Below are positions 42,521 through 53,582 of a stretch of DNA of 53,684 bases, piece by piece (the stretch's first letter is position 1; the number at the start of each line of letters is the position of its first letter). A program made the translations under genes and the position numbers. The notes beneath the pieces were generated by a model. It worked only from the letters and a program-made list of their open reading frames with translations, searched no databases and had not been told where the DNA came from. Source of the stretch: Azospirillaceae bacterium. Its GTDB lineage: Bacteria; Pseudomonadota; Alphaproteobacteria; Azospirillales; Azospirillaceae. The stretch is taken from assembly GCA_028281465.1 (NCBI GenBank), contig JANQJV010000153.1, positions 1 to 53,684 of the forward strand, in the 5' to 3' direction.

Positions 42521-43597
42521 ATGTCAGAAGAACAAGATAAAGAATCCAAAACAGAAGAGCCAACGGAGAAAAAGAAGGACAAAGCTAAGGAAGAAGGGCA
42601 ATTTGCCCGGAGTCAAGAAATCAATAGTGTATTTTCCATTTTTGGTGGTTTGCTGATGGTTGGTTGGATTCTGCCGTTTGTGTTAAGTGATATCGATGTT
42701 CGAATGGGCTATTACATTAGGAATTCATTTCAGTTAACTGTGGATCAAGCGGACGTGCAGGATGTGTTGGGTCATCTGATTATGGACCTGATTGGTATTC
42801 TGTCGATTCCATTGGCGGTTTTCGTCATCCTCGGGATTCTTGCCGGTGGTCTGCAATCCGGCTTCAACGTCAGCTTCAAGTCCCTGGAGCCAAATCTCAA
42901 TAAGATCAATCCGATCAATGGGTTCAAGAAGTACCTCAATGGGGGCAAGCAACTGGTTGAATTGGCGAAAGGTGTCGGCAAGGTTGTCGTAGTCGGCACG
43001 GCTGCCTATTTCGTGCTGTATCCCATGATGGCGAACATTGATTTGTTTGCTGGCATGGGTATTGTTTCCATGATCCGCGAACTACAGGACCTGGCGTTCA
43101 ATCTGTTTTTGGTTGTCCTTATTATTTTTATATTCGTGGCAATTGCCGATTATACTTATCAGGCGCACGAGCATAATGAAAAGCTAAAAATGACCAAACA
43201 GGAGGTTAAAGACGAACACAAACAATCAGAAGGAGATCCACAGGTCAAGGCACGGCTGCGCCAATTGCGCGTCGAGAAGGCACGGCAACGCATGATGGCC
43301 AATGTTCCGAAGGCCGATGTTGTGGTGACCAACCCCACCCACTTCGCGGTGGCGCTGAAATACAATCCAAGTGAAATGGGAGCCCCGGTCGTCGTGGCGA
43401 AGGGGGCAGACTTCATTGCCCAGAAAATTCGCGAGATCGCTGAAGCGAACCGTGTGCCGATCGTGCGCAACCCACCCCTGGCGCGGACCTTGTTCGAGAC
43501 TGTTGAGATCGACCAGGAAATCCCTGCCGAACACTATCGAGCGGTCGCTGAAATCATTAGCTTCGTGTTCCGGTTGAAGGGACGGACGTCGGCCTGA
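42521..43597 (+). CDS. flhB: flagellar export switch protein FlhB
   Basis: 358 residues. A hydrophilic charged start (SEEQDKESKTEEPTEKKKDK) precedes four membrane helices, then the cytoplasmic domain with the autocleavage motif NPTH in VVTNPTHFAVALKY, and a normal C-terminal end. It switches export specificity from hook to filament substrates. The first 700 bp are AT-richer than fliR and cckA, with many ATT, AAT and AAA codons. It follows fliR by 133 bp. Confidence 0.95.
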   Translation: MSEEQDKESKTEEPTEKKKDKAKEEGQFARSQEINSVFSIFGGLLMVGWILPFVLSDIDVRMGYYIRNSFQLTVDQADVQDVLGHLIMDLIGILSIPLAVFVILGILAGGLQSGFNVSFKSLEPNLNKINPINGFKKYLNGGKQLVELAKGVGKVVVVGTAAYFVLYPMMANIDLFAGMGIVSMIRELQDLAFNLFLVVLIIFIFVAIADYTYQAHEHNEKLKMTKQEVKDEHKQSEGDPQVKARLRQLRVEKARQRMMANVPKADVVVTNPTHFAVALKYNPSEMGAPVVVAKGADFIAQKIREIAEANRVPIVRNPPLARTLFETVEIDQEIPAEHYRAVAEIISFVFRLKGRTSA

Positions 43598-43664
43598 GGG
43601 ACTGCGCGCCATCGCCTGGTGGAGTTGGCGCGCGGGTGGAACGCGCCGATCGTGGGAGAGGGCC

Positions 43665-46238
43665 ATGGCGAATAGCATGACCGAGGACGTGCCCGAAGCG
43701 CCGGCCGATGCCGCCGCCCCTGTTGGGATGCGCCGTGGTTGGCATTTCTGGGGGGGGATGACTGCGCTCGTGTGTTGCCTGAGCGGTTCGGCCATGGTCG
43801 GTGCCGTGGTGGCGGATGGTCGGCGTGTCCCGTTGCCGACCGAGGTGGCCATCGTTGGTGTCGTCCTTTTGGGAGCTGGTTTCTGTTTCCTCTTCATCTG
43901 TCTTCGTCGTCTGCGGGCCATGGGCCGGGCTGGCGTGCTGCTGATAGAAGCAATCGACAGGGTTGACTGCGGGCATCTGATCTATGACGCCTGCGGTCGG
44001 GTCATTTTCGTTAATCGCGCTTTCGCCGATCTCTTGGACATTGGTGCCGGCCCAGACGCTTCGCCGGTGCAGTGGCTGGACCAACGGTTTGGCGATGACC
44101 CGAGCTACCAACATCTGCGCCGCATGGGTGGCACCGGTGGCATGATGTCGGCCGATCTGAACAACACATCGGCGGGGCGCGGCCGGCGTTGGTTGCGTGT
44201 CACCCTTCAGACACTGACCGCCCAATCCGGCATCATGCATTGGATGATCGAAGATGTGACGGAACGGCATGTGGTTTTGGATTCGTTTCGTAGTGATCAG
44301 GCACAACTCCGCGATTTCAACGATCATGCCCCGGTGGGCTTTTTCTCGGTTGACCAAGACGGGCGTTTCCTGTTTGCCAATGCCACGCTCGCCGGTTGGC
44401 TGGGGGTGGAGGCCCGCGATCTGCTGGACCGGTTTCGGCTCCATGACGTTCTGGCCGAGGTTCCTGCCGGCGCCATGCCGCACGACCTGTTCCCCGATCA
44501 GGGGACGGTCCAGCGCGGGGAGTTGACGCTGCAGGGCCAGCAGGGACGGCGATTTCAGGTGTTAGCGATGCAGACCGTCGTGGCGGAGGGGGCGGCTGTG
44601 GGCGGCGGAATAGCGCTGCGCACGCGTGGCATGATGCATGATCTGACGCCAGAACGGGAATGGCAGGAAGCACTACGTGTTTCCGAACAGCGCTTCCAGA
44701 AGTTCTTTGAAGTCGCTCCGATTGGCATAGCTCTGGTCGATCAGTCCGGCCGCTTCGTGGAATGCAACCGGGCCCTGTCGGAAATGCTGGAGTTGGATGC
44801 GAACTCGCTCCTGAACCGGCCGATTGCCGATCTGATCGACGAATCGAGCCGGGCTGAGGCGGCGTCTCGCCTGGCGGAAGCCATGGCCGGCACCGCCGCA
44901 GTGCCGTCCCTGGAAGTCCGTCTACACGGCGGCCGTAATCTGGTGGTGCAGTTGTTCGCGCGCCGGCTCGGGTTTGGTGGTGAGGCGGGCGAAGCTGGGC
45001 TGATTCTCCACTTTCTCGACATGACCGAGCGCAAGAACCTCGAACTGCAGTTCGCGCAGTCACAGAAGATGCAGGCCGTCGGTCAATTGGCCGGAGGGAT
45101 CGCTCATGATTTCAACAATCTGCTGACGGCGATGGTTGGTTTCTGCGATCTGCTGCTCTTGCGGCACAAACCTGGTGATCAATCTTTCGCTGATATCATG
45201 CAGATCAAGCAAAATACCAATCGGGCCGCAAATCTGGTGCGCCAACTCCTGGCGTTTTCCCGACAGCAGACATTGCAGACCAGGGTTTTGGACATCACCG
45301 ACGTTCTATCCGAAATAACCCATCTGCTGCGTCGTTTGATTGGTGAGCATATTGACTTGCGCGTGCTGCACGGACGTGATTTGGGGTTGGTGCGGGTCGA
45401 CCAGGGGCAATTGGAACAGGTGATCATCAATTTGGCCGTGAACGCGCGTGATGCCATGCCCGAGGGTGGACAGTTGACTCTCTGCACGCGCAATTGGACG
45501 GTTGGTCGGCCGGTTACGCTGCGTCAGGAAGTGGTGCCGATTGGGGACTATGTGGTGATCGATGTCATTGACACCGGAATCGGTATCCCGACCGAGTACC
45601 TTGAACGGATTTTCGAACCGTTCTTTTCCACTAAGGAGGTGGGGTCTGGCACAGGGCTCGGCCTTTCGACGGTCTATGGCATCGTGCGCCAGACCGGCGG
45701 ATATGTGTTGGTCGAAAGCAAGGTCGATGATGGGACGCGGGTTTCAGTGGTGCTGCCGCACCACAGGGGGAGCCTTGACCCGGCGACCGCAGCACCGCCA
45801 GTGCCGGAGTTCCGGGACTGGCCAGTACCCGACCTGACCGGGTCTGAGACTGTCATGATTGTCGAAGACGAGGATGCGGTGCGCGTCTTCGGGGCACGGG
45901 CATTGCGCAACAAGGGGTATCGGGTGCTCGAAGCCAAAACCGGTCGCTCCGCTTTGGCCCAGATGGAGGCGACGGAACATCCCATCGACTTGTTGATCAC
46001 CGATATCGTCATGCCCGAGATGGATGGCCCCAGCTTGATTCGAGCGGTGCGCCAGACCTGGCCGGAGCTGAAGGTGATCTGCATTTCCGGTTATGCTGAG
46101 GACCGTTTCCGCGAGCATCTTCGCGACCAGCCCGGCGTTGCGTATCTGGCCAAGCCATTCAGCCTAAAACAATTGGCAAGCAAAGTGAAAGAAGTGCTGT
46201 GCAGCAACCCCAGTCGCGACATGCCGGTGTTGCAATGA
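43665..46238 (+). CDS. cckA: hybrid sensor histidine kinase CckA
   Basis: 857 residues. Two membrane helices at about residues 28-90 are followed by PAS units (including [20 protein letters not shown] and [20 protein letters not shown]). The kinase core has [20 protein letters not shown] with the phospho-histidine, [21 protein letters not shown] and [17 protein letters not shown]-terminal receiver has VEDEDAV, the acceptor in [13 protein letters not shown] and [11 protein letters not shown]. CckA controls CtrA through ChpT in Alphaproteobacteria, linking cell cycle and motility. Its place between flagellar genes and recA is typical of several Rhodospirillales. Confidence 0.93.
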   Translation: MANSMTEDVPEAPADAAAPVGMRRGWHFWGGMTALVCCLSGSAMVGAVVADGRRVPLPTEVAIVGVVLLGAGFCFLFICLRRLRAMGRAGVLLIEAIDRVDCGHLIYDACGRVIFVNRAFADLLDIGAGPDASPVQWLDQRFGDDPSYQHLRRMGGTGGMMSADLNNTSAGRGRRWLRVTLQTLTAQSGIMHWMIEDVTERHVVLDSFRSDQAQLRDFNDHAPVGFFSVDQDGRFLFANATLAGWLGVEARDLLDRFRLHDVLAEVPAGAMPHDLFPDQGTVQRGELTLQGQQGRRFQVLAMQTVVAEGAAVGGGIALRTRGMMHDLTPEREWQEALRVSEQRFQKFFEVAPIGIALVDQSGRFVECNRALSEMLELDANSLLNRPIADLIDESSRAEAASRLAEAMAGTAAVPSLEVRLHGGRNLVVQLFARRLGFGGEAGEAGLILHFLDMTERKNLELQFAQSQKMQAVGQLAGGIAHDFNNLLTAMVGFCDLLLLRHKPGDQSFADIMQIKQNTNRAANLVRQLLAFSRQQTLQTRVLDITDVLSEITHLLRRLIGEHIDLRVLHGRDLGLVRVDQGQLEQVIINLAVNARDAMPEGGQLTLCTRNWTVGRPVTLRQEVVPIGDYVVIDVIDTGIGIPTEYLERIFEPFFSTKEVGSGTGLGLSTVYGIVRQTGGYVLVESKVDDGTRVSVVLPHHRGSLDPATAAPPVPEFRDWPVPDLTGSETVMIVEDEDAVRVFGARALRNKGYRVLEAKTGRSALAQMEATEHPIDLLITDIVMPEMDGPSLIRAVRQTWPELKVICISGYAEDRFREHLRDQPGVAYLAKPFSLKQLASKVKEVLCSNPSRDMPVLQ

Positions 46239-46275
46239 TTTCGGCATCTCCGAATTCTGGCACCGGCGCTTGGCC

Positions 46276-46293
46276 CAGCCCTGACGAGGGCTG
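46276..46293. terminator. hairpin between cckA and recA
   Basis: cagccct (46276-46282) and agggctg (46287-46293) form a 7-bp stem with a 4-nt loop, 38 bp after the cckA stop. The bases after it on the plus strand are A-rich, so it is not a classic intrinsic terminator in that direction. Confidence 0.4.
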
Positions 46294-46307
46294 AAACAAA
46301 AAGAGAA

Positions 46308-46342
46308 CATTGGCTTGCCAATGGGAACGAAATGTGTACACT
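46308..46342 (+). promoter_or_regulatory. recA promoter with overlapping perfect palindrome
   Basis: cattggc-tt-gccaatg (46308-46323) is a perfect 7-bp-arm palindrome. Its right half overlaps a -35-like ttgcca (46315-46320), followed 16 nt later by tacact (46337-46342). The position fits an SOS repressor site. The alphaproteobacterial LexA site GTTC-N7-GTTC is not present; two gaac words flank the palindrome at 46305-46308 and 46325-46328 with 16 bases between. Confidence 0.5.
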
Positions 46343-46404
46343 CCGTGCCGTGGTGTCCGGTTGCGCGGCAACCCGCCCTGTGACAGAACAAGAGGGAGTG
46401 ACAG

Positions 46405-47487
<1,083 letters not shown>

Positions 47488-47621
47488 CCATCGGCCGCGC
47501 CGACGATCCTTGGGTGGGCGGAGCCGGTGGACGGCCTTATCGCGATGGTGCATCAGGCGGTCGCCGACGGCGCGGGCGGATGACGGTAGCTTAGCCGAAC
47601 GGGTCAGGAAGCTTCCGGTTC

Positions 47622-47924
47622 TTGGCAGGACTGGGCAAGGCTGAGCGGATCGTCATGGCGGAGGTGGCCGCCTTGGGCATCGAGATTGATGTGAACGACA
47701 GTGCATTCTTAAGGGATGTATTTGAACGCGGCGCGGCAAAGGGCAAGATCGATGGCAAAGCGGAAGGTCTTTTCCCGCTACTCGAGCGTTGCCTCGGTCG
47801 TCCAGTGCCGCCCGGCCGGCGCAAACAGGTCATGGCTGGGACGTTGGATCGGTGCGGTGCTTGGCTCTCCGTCGTGCTCGAGGCGGACAGCCTGGAGGGG
47901 GTTTTCACTGGATCGCGGCATTGA
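47622..47924 (+). pseudogene. C-terminal remnant of an Rpn/YhgA-type nuclease gene
   Basis: 100 residues: MAGLGKAERIVMAEVAALGI, then FLRDVFERGAAKGKIDGKAE and LLERCLGR...WLSVVLEADSLEGVF. This matches in order the tail of PD-(D/E)XK proteins of the Rpn/transposase family (family knowledge), where a basic-acid repeat is followed by a DUF4351-like end. The nuclease domain is missing: the 130 bp between recA and this frame do not encode it. It is therefore a leftover rather than a working gene. Confidence 0.5.
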
Positions 47925-48402
47925 TCGCCAGCAGTGACCGAATCCGCTTCGATACTGGAACCGCTCGCCGTTTCGGCTATCGGGTGTTGCACCGTCCGGA
48001 GTTCGCAGGACATCCCGACAGGGCATGGCCGGGCTCCGTATCGATCATGCCCTTGGGGGTGGTGGCACCACTCTGTGCGACACTTGATATCGGCGGTCCA
48101 AACTAAGGAGCGACGGTTGAGACGGCACGTTTCGGTGAGCTGACTCTGGGCTGGCTGGACTGGGGCCGTGCTGGTGACCGATCCCCCACCGGGGTCGTCT
48201 AGCCCGGGGGCGGACCTCCTGAATTGGCGCCGACCTGGAACATATCGTCCATTCGGGACGCGCGATGTTGCATCGCACAAAGTCGGCATCAAGATGCTGG
48301 ACCTGGGCCGTTGGACATGACACCCTAAAACTTGGGAATCGAGCAATACAGGTCGCTGGTGCTTTCCCGGTCCTGCGATAGGGTTTTTGTGCGGAGCAAA
48401 AG
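47925..48402. other. gene-free stretch before the DUF3422 gene
   Basis: No supported gene is seen on either strand. The stretch probably holds decayed sequence together with the upstream nuclease remnant. Confidence 0.4.
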
Positions 48403-49713
48403 ATGGCGGTCAAACTGCCGGCGGATCATCCGCAGCGGATTTTGCTCAATGATGAGGTCCATGCTCGGCCATCGGAGGCGCTGGGCTTACCCGCCCGTGT
48501 GTCCTATTTGGTGCTTTTCACCGACTGGCCGCTACGCGACGACGATTGGCGGCCGGTCAGCGATCTGGCTCGCCGTTTCGAGATTTTCCCCCCCGGACAT
48601 GGTGGCAACCACTTCAGTGCCGATTTCGGCCGGTTTAGCATGAAGTGGGAACGGCACACCGAATTCACCCGGTACACGTTCTTCGTGTCCGGGGTTGGCG
48701 ACGACCCGTTCGGTGATCCGGCGCTCAGCATGGTGCCGGGAGCCTGGCTGGCTGATCTGCCGGGCCAGCTTCTCGTGGCGGCCCATGCGGCGATCGTGCC
48801 CATGTCCGATCCCACTGAGCATCCGGACCATGACGCGATTTCACGCCGGTCGTTCGCCGGCAACATGCTGGTCGGTGCCAGTGTGGCCGGCGGCAAGGCC
48901 ACCGCGTTCACCGACTTCCGTGTCCATGGCGACGGCTTCAGCCGCTTCCTGGTCCTGGAGAAGGAGTTGACGCCATGGCAGCGCGGCCGGTTGGCGCAGC
49001 GTCTGCTGGAGATCGAGACCTATCGCATGATGGCGTTGCTGGCGCTGCCCGTGACGCGCAGCCTGACGCCGGCGCTGACCGGCTGGGAACGGGAACTGGT
49101 CCAAATCACATCGGCGATGACGACGGCGACGGAGGAGGACGAACAATCGCTGCTCGACCGTTTGACCAGTCTCGAGGCCGCGATCGAAAGCCGTCACGCG
49201 GATACGCACTATCGGTTCGGTGCGGCGGCGGCTTATCACGAACTGGTGCAGCGCCGCATCGGCGAGTTGCGCGAACAACGCCTCCTGGGATTGCAGACGT
49301 TTCAGGAATTCACCGTGCGGCGCCTGGCGCCGGCCATGAATACCTGCCTGGCGGTGGCCCAACGCCAGGAGTCCCTGTCCAGGCGCGTGGCGCGGGCCAC
49401 CCAACTGCTGACCACCCGGGTCGAAGTGACGCGGGAGCGCCAAAGCCAGGCACTCTTGGAGACCATGAACCGGCGGGCCAAACTGCAATTGCGCTTGCAG
49501 GAAACGGTGGAAGGGCTGTCGGTGGTGGCGATCTCCTATTATGTGCTCGGTATCCTCGGCTATGGTTTGAAGGGGATCGAGGCAGCCGGCGTGCCGGTCG
49601 ATGCGACTCTGATCGTCGGCATCAGTGTTCCGGTCGTTCTGTTTCTCCTTGCCCGCGCGGTCGCTCGGCTGCGCAGGTTTGCCACCCGTGCCGAACGTGG
49701 GACCGCCGATTGA
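48403..49713 (+). CDS. DUF3422-family membrane-anchored protein
   Basis: 436 residues. The N-terminal DHPQRILLNDEVHARPSEAL is the recognisable start of the DUF3422 family. A long alpha-helical central region contains RYRFGAAAAYH-like and RRIGELREQRLLGLQTFQEF segments. Two C-terminal helices (LSVVAISYYVLGILGYGLKG and LIVGISVPVVLFLLARAVAR) anchor it in the membrane. The function of the family is unknown. A ggag site precedes the ATG. It is about 100 bp upstream of crtI, in the same direction. Confidence 0.87.
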   Translation: MAVKLPADHPQRILLNDEVHARPSEALGLPARVSYLVLFTDWPLRDDDWRPVSDLARRFEIFPPGHGGNHFSADFGRFSMKWERHTEFTRYTFFVSGVGDDPFGDPALSMVPGAWLADLPGQLLVAAHAAIVPMSDPTEHPDHDAISRRSFAGNMLVGASVAGGKATAFTDFRVHGDGFSRFLVLEKELTPWQRGRLAQRLLEIETYRMMALLALPVTRSLTPALTGWERELVQITSAMTTATEEDEQSLLDRLTSLEAAIESRHADTHYRFGAAAAYHELVQRRIGELREQRLLGLQTFQEFTVRRLAPAMNTCLAVAQRQESLSRRVARATQLLTTRVEVTRERQSQALLETMNRRAKLQLRLQETVEGLSVVAISYYVLGILGYGLKGIEAAGVPVDATLIVGISVPVVLFLLARAVARLRRFATRAERGTAD

Positions 49714-49815
49714 TCGCGCTGCTGGTCTGAATCAGCCTGGTCATGACGTCTGTCCTGCAGTGCGCGCTTTTTGTCTCTGGTTGTCCCCCCATCGACCCGA
49801 TATACAGGACGAACC

Positions 49816-51360
49816 ATGCTGTCCCCGGATGTTCCCGCCTCTCCCGTTTCGGCACCCATCGGGCAAACGTGCCAAAGGCCCCACGCCGTTGTGATCGGCG
49901 GTGGTTTCGGTGGTTTGGCGGCTGCGGTGCGTCTCGGTGCCCGCGGCTACCGTGTGACCGTTCTCGAGAAATTAGATGCACCCGGGGGCCGGGCCTATGT
50001 GCACCGATTGGATGGTTTCACCTTCGACGGTGGGCCGACACTGGTGACCGTGCCGTTCCTGTTCGAAGAGCTATGGTCCCTCTGCGGCCGCCACTTCAAA
50101 GATGAAATCGATTTGAGGCCACTGACGCCGTTCTACAAGATCCGGTTCCACGATGGCACGGAGTTTCCCTATTACGGCGATCCGGATGCCATGCGCGCCG
50201 AGGTGGCCCGTCTTTCGCCCGGCGACGTCAAAGGATATGAGCGGTTCCTGAAAGAGGCGGAGACCGCTTATCGCATTGGTTTCGAACAGCTTGGCCACGT
50301 GCCGTTCACCTCGTTCTTCAAGACCGCTTGGGCCTTGCCGGGCCTGATCCGCCTGCGTGGTCATCGCAGCGTTCACGCCCATGTTGCCAGTCACATCCGC
50401 GATCCGCGCCTGCGGTTCGTCTTCAGCTTCCATCCGCTGTTCGTCGGCGGCAATCCATTCAAGGTCACCTGCGTCTACAGCCTGATCTCCTATCTGGAGC
50501 GGGAATACGGCGTGCACTACCCGATCGGGGGAATCGGTAGCCTGATCAACGGTCTGGTGTCGCTGATCGAAGGACAGGGCAATCGCGTACGCACCAACGC
50601 GCAGGTTGAGCGCATTTTGCTCGATGGCCGGCGAGCGGTCGGCGTTCGCCTGACCTCGGGCGAAGACGTACCCGCCGACGTGGTCGTCTCCAATGCCGAT
50701 TCGGCTTGGACCTATCGACACCTGGTGCCGGCGGAGGCGCGCCGCACCTGGACCGACCGTCGGCTCGAGCGGGCCCGCTATTCCATGAGCGTCCTGCTTT
50801 GGTATTTCGGCACGAATCGGCGCTACGACGACGTCGGGCACCATACGATCATGTTGGGACCGCGGTACCGCGGCCTGGTCGATGATCTGTTCGTGAAGAA
50901 AATCCTGCCGGACGACTTCAGCCTGTATTTGCACCGGCCCACCGCCACCGATCCGAGCATGGCACCGGATGGGTGCGACGCTTTCTACGTTTTGGCTCCG
51001 GCGCCGCATTTGGAAAGTGGAATCGATTGGCGCGAAGCGGCGGAGCCGTACCGACGCAAGGTGGCCCGGCACCTGTCTGAGACGGTTTTACCCGATCTGG
51101 AAGATCACGTCGTGACCCAACGTCTGGTCACACCGCAGGATTTCCAGGATCGGCTGTTGTCGTTCCGTGGGGCCGGCTTCGGCCTGGAACCGATTTTTAC
51201 GCAAAGTGCATGGTTCAGACCCAGAAACCAGAGCGAGGACATTGATCGCCTGTATCTCGTGGGCGCCGGAACCCATCCCGGCGCCGGCATCCCGGGCGTC
51301 ATTTCCTCCGCCAAAGTTCTTGATACGGTGGTGCCCGATGCAAAAGCAGTTCTTACCTGA
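49816..51360 (+). CDS. crtI: phytoene desaturase
   Basis: 514 residues. The FAD-binding motif is HAVVIGGGFGGLAAAVRL, followed by VTVLEKLDAPGGRAY and FTFDGGPTLVTVP, the CrtI pattern. The C-terminal end RLYLVGAGTHPGAGIPGVIS is the second FAD signature. The ATG at 49816 is preceded by acagga. It introduces double bonds into phytoene to give neurosporene or lycopene. It overlaps crtB by 23 bp, so the two are coupled. Confidence 0.96.
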   Translation: MLSPDVPASPVSAPIGQTCQRPHAVVIGGGFGGLAAAVRLGARGYRVTVLEKLDAPGGRAYVHRLDGFTFDGGPTLVTVPFLFEELWSLCGRHFKDEIDLRPLTPFYKIRFHDGTEFPYYGDPDAMRAEVARLSPGDVKGYERFLKEAETAYRIGFEQLGHVPFTSFFKTAWALPGLIRLRGHRSVHAHVASHIRDPRLRFVFSFHPLFVGGNPFKVTCVYSLISYLEREYGVHYPIGGIGSLINGLVSLIEGQGNRVRTNAQVERILLDGRRAVGVRLTSGEDVPADVVVSNADSAWTYRHLVPAEARRTWTDRRLERARYSMSVLLWYFGTNRRYDDVGHHTIMLGPRYRGLVDDLFVKKILPDDFSLYLHRPTATDPSMAPDGCDAFYVLAPAPHLESGIDWREAAEPYRRKVARHLSETVLPDLEDHVVTQRLVTPQDFQDRLLSFRGAGFGLEPIFTQSAWFRPRNQSEDIDRLYLVGAGTHPGAGIPGVISSAKVLDTVVPDAKAVLT

Positions 51361-52423
51361 CACTTTTCGCGCTTCGGTCTATGATCATCGGCTTTGCCGG
51401 GGTTTGATCCGGCAAGGTTCGAAATCGTTTTTTGCGGCGTCGCTGTTGTTGCCGACTCGTGTGCGCACGCCGGCGTATGCGCTTTACGCGTTCTGTCGGC
51501 TCGCCGATGATGCGGTCGATTTCGGGGCTGATCGACGGATGGCGGTGGCACGTTTGCATGACCGGCTCGACCGGGTCTATGCAGGACGACCGTTGTCGGC
51601 ACCGGTGGACCAAGCGTTCGCGGAAACCGTCGCCCAGCATGGCATTCCGCGGGCCCTGCCGGAGGCTTTGTTCGACGGCTTTGCCTGGGATGCCGAGGAT
51701 CGTCGCTACGACACGCTGTCCTCGGTGTATGCCTATGCAGCCCGGGTGGCCGGCACGGTTGGCGCCATGATGACCATGATCATGGGGCGTCGATCGCCGG
51801 ATGTGGTCGCCCGCGCCTGCGATCTCGGTGTGGCCATGCAGCTCACCAACATCGCTCGGGATGTCGGCGAGGACGCGCAGGCCGGGCGCCTGTATCTGCC
51901 GCGCCAGTGGATGTTGGAGGTCGGCCTCGACCCGGATGCCTGGTTGCTGAGGCCCGAGCCCTGCGACGCTCTAGCCACCGTGGTGTGCCGTCTGCTGCGC
52001 GCTGCCGACGATCTCTACACCCGGGCCGGTCAGGGCATTGCCGGGTTGCCGCTGGGCTGCCGTCCGGCCATCAATGCTGCCCGGCGGATCTATCGCGAGA
52101 TCGGCTGTGAGGTGGCGCGGCACGGCTACGACTCGGTGTCGCGTCGGGCGGTGGTTTCGACCAAGCGTAAACTCGCCCTGGCGCTTTCGGCCGTTGCGGG
52201 CATGCCGCTGTCCGGCAACGGGTGGGCTTATCCGTGTTTGGATGAGACGCGTTTTCTTGTCGATGCCGTGGTTGCCGCCGAGCCGTCCGTGAACCACGTC
52301 CATCGGGGTGCTGAGAAGCGCGCCATGGATGAACAGGTCGGCTGGGTCATCGATCTGTTTGCCCGACTGGAGCAGCGGGATCGGGATGGTTTGGCAGCGC
52401 GGGCGAATGGTTTCGCGGTTTAG
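51338..52423 (+). CDS. crtB: phytoene synthase
   Basis: 361 residues. The two aspartate-rich motifs are YAFCRLADDAVDFG and MQLTNIARDVGEDAQAGRLY, and GRLYLPRQWM follows, as in all trans-isoprenyl diphosphate synthases of this type. It joins two geranylgeranyl diphosphates to make phytoene, the first carotenoid step. The start lies inside the crtI end. Confidence 0.96.
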   Translation: MQKQFLPDTFRASVYDHRLCRGLIRQGSKSFFAASLLLPTRVRTPAYALYAFCRLADDAVDFGADRRMAVARLHDRLDRVYAGRPLSAPVDQAFAETVAQHGIPRALPEALFDGFAWDAEDRRYDTLSSVYAYAARVAGTVGAMMTMIMGRRSPDVVARACDLGVAMQLTNIARDVGEDAQAGRLYLPRQWMLEVGLDPDAWLLRPEPCDALATVVCRLLRAADDLYTRAGQGIAGLPLGCRPAINAARRIYREIGCEVARHGYDSVSRRAVVSTKRKLALALSAVAGMPLSGNGWAYPCLDETRFLVDAVVAAEPSVNHVHRGAEKRAMDEQVGWVIDLFARLEQRDRDGLAARANGFAV

Positions 52424-52495
52424 GTCGACGCCAACCGGCCTTGGGCCCGAAACCGTTGCGTTTGTGTTTGCGGAAGCCAGCAACGGAGAGCAGCG

Positions 52496-52864
52496 ATGCG
52501 GTATTGGGTCGGGGCGATCCTGTTTTTGTGTGGTGCATGGTTCGTTTGGTCGGGGCTACAGCGTCGACGCCAGGTGATGGCGGCGAAGGCCGCGGCTGCC
52601 GATGGCTCCGGGGCACCCCTGCCGGTGTTGAGCCCCGGTATGGCGATCATCGGCGACGTGGTGCCACCGCTCGTTTGCATCGTACTGGCCATCGTCGGGG
52701 CGAAGGTTACGTTCGCCTATTTTGTTGTCGATGCTGGACGATTCTTTTCGTTGTTCGATTTGGGCGGCCTTTTGTTCCTTATGGCGTCTTACGGTCTCTG
52801 GATGATCCTGCGCGCCAAGCACCGCCCGTTCGCCGAACCGACGTCATTCAATCTAAAATCCTGA
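52496..52864 (+). CDS. small membrane protein of unknown function
   Basis: 122 residues with three hydrophobic segments: YWVGAILFLCGAWFVWSGL, VVPPLVCIVLAIVGAKVTFA and LGGLLFLMASYGLWMIL. A cggagag site precedes the ATG. It lies between crtB and tspO in the same direction, so it is probably part of the carotenoid operon. I do not recognise a family. Confidence 0.72.
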   Translation: MRYWVGAILFLCGAWFVWSGLQRRRQVMAAKAAAADGSGAPLPVLSPGMAIIGDVVPPLVCIVLAIVGAKVTFAYFVVDAGRFFSLFDLGGLLFLMASYGLWMILRAKHRPFAEPTSFNLKS

Positions 52865-52930
52865 GCTGGCAGCGGAGGCCGCACTGGCTGCCGTGGGGCA
52901 GCCGTGCGGCAGACGTGGGGAGGTCACACC

Positions 52931-53425
52931 ATGGACACAGGGTCTTACCTGGCACTGTTGGGTTTCATTGCCGCCAACACGGTGGCGGCATCCAGCGGTG
53001 CATTCTTCCGCCCGGACCAATGGTACGCGGCGCTGACCAAACCCTCGTGGACGCCGCCGAATTGGTTGTTTCCACCGGCATGGATGGTGCTCTATGCGGT
53101 CATCGCTTATGCCGGCTGGCGCGTATGGTACCTGGCTGGTTTTGACGGCGCCTTGTTGGCCCTGGTCTTCTATGCCATCCAACTGGTCTTAAACGGCATG
53201 TGGTCTTGGCTCTTCTTCGGCCTCCGGCGTCCCGACCTGGCCTTCATTGAGGTGGTGTTTCTTTGGTTGTCAGTCGTCGGCATGATCGTGACCTTCCATC
53301 CGATCGACCCGCTATCCTCCTCTCTTATGATCGTGTATCTTGCATGGGTCAGCTTTGCGGCCGCGCTCAATTTTGCCGTCTGGCGTCTGAACGCCGAGAC
53401 GTTGCGCGCAGCGCGGGCGACATGA
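52931..53425 (+). CDS. tspO: TspO/MBR-family tryptophan-rich sensory protein
   Basis: 164 residues with five helices. TKPSWTPPNWLFPPAWMVLY is the family core, followed by FYAIQLVLNGMWSWLFFGLR and a tryptophan-rich end (LNFAVWRLN). The start at 52931 is favoured by ggggagg. TspO binds tetrapyrroles and represses photosynthesis genes in Rhodobacter. The order crtI-crtB-tspO matches that seen in Rhodobacter photosynthesis clusters. Confidence 0.95.
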   Translation: MDTGSYLALLGFIAANTVAASSGAFFRPDQWYAALTKPSWTPPNWLFPPAWMVLYAVIAYAGWRVWYLAGFDGALLALVFYAIQLVLNGMWSWLFFGLRRPDLAFIEVVFLWLSVVGMIVTFHPIDPLSSSLMIVYLAWVSFAAALNFAVWRLNAETLRAARAT

Positions 53426-53582
53426 CGCCCGGGACAGGCCGGTGCGCTCTGGAGTCGCTGTGGCGGAAGGGGGGCGCCCCCCGTGGCCGACACGACGGTC
53501 TGGTTCAAGACCCCGCTCGTGTTTGGCCCTGAGGTGCGATTGATCGGCGACCGGGCCTTTCGGTTAGGGCGTGGAGGCTGCC

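Noticed and set aside
46300-46345. Canonical alphaproteobacterial LexA box at recA
   Set aside because: GTTC-N7-GTTC or its complement does not occur; the gaac words are 16 bases apart, so only a non-canonical site is proposed.
48045-48413. Minus-strand frame upstream of the DUF3422 gene
   Set aside because: Its composition is typical of antisense GC-rich DNA and no domain or ribosome site supports it.
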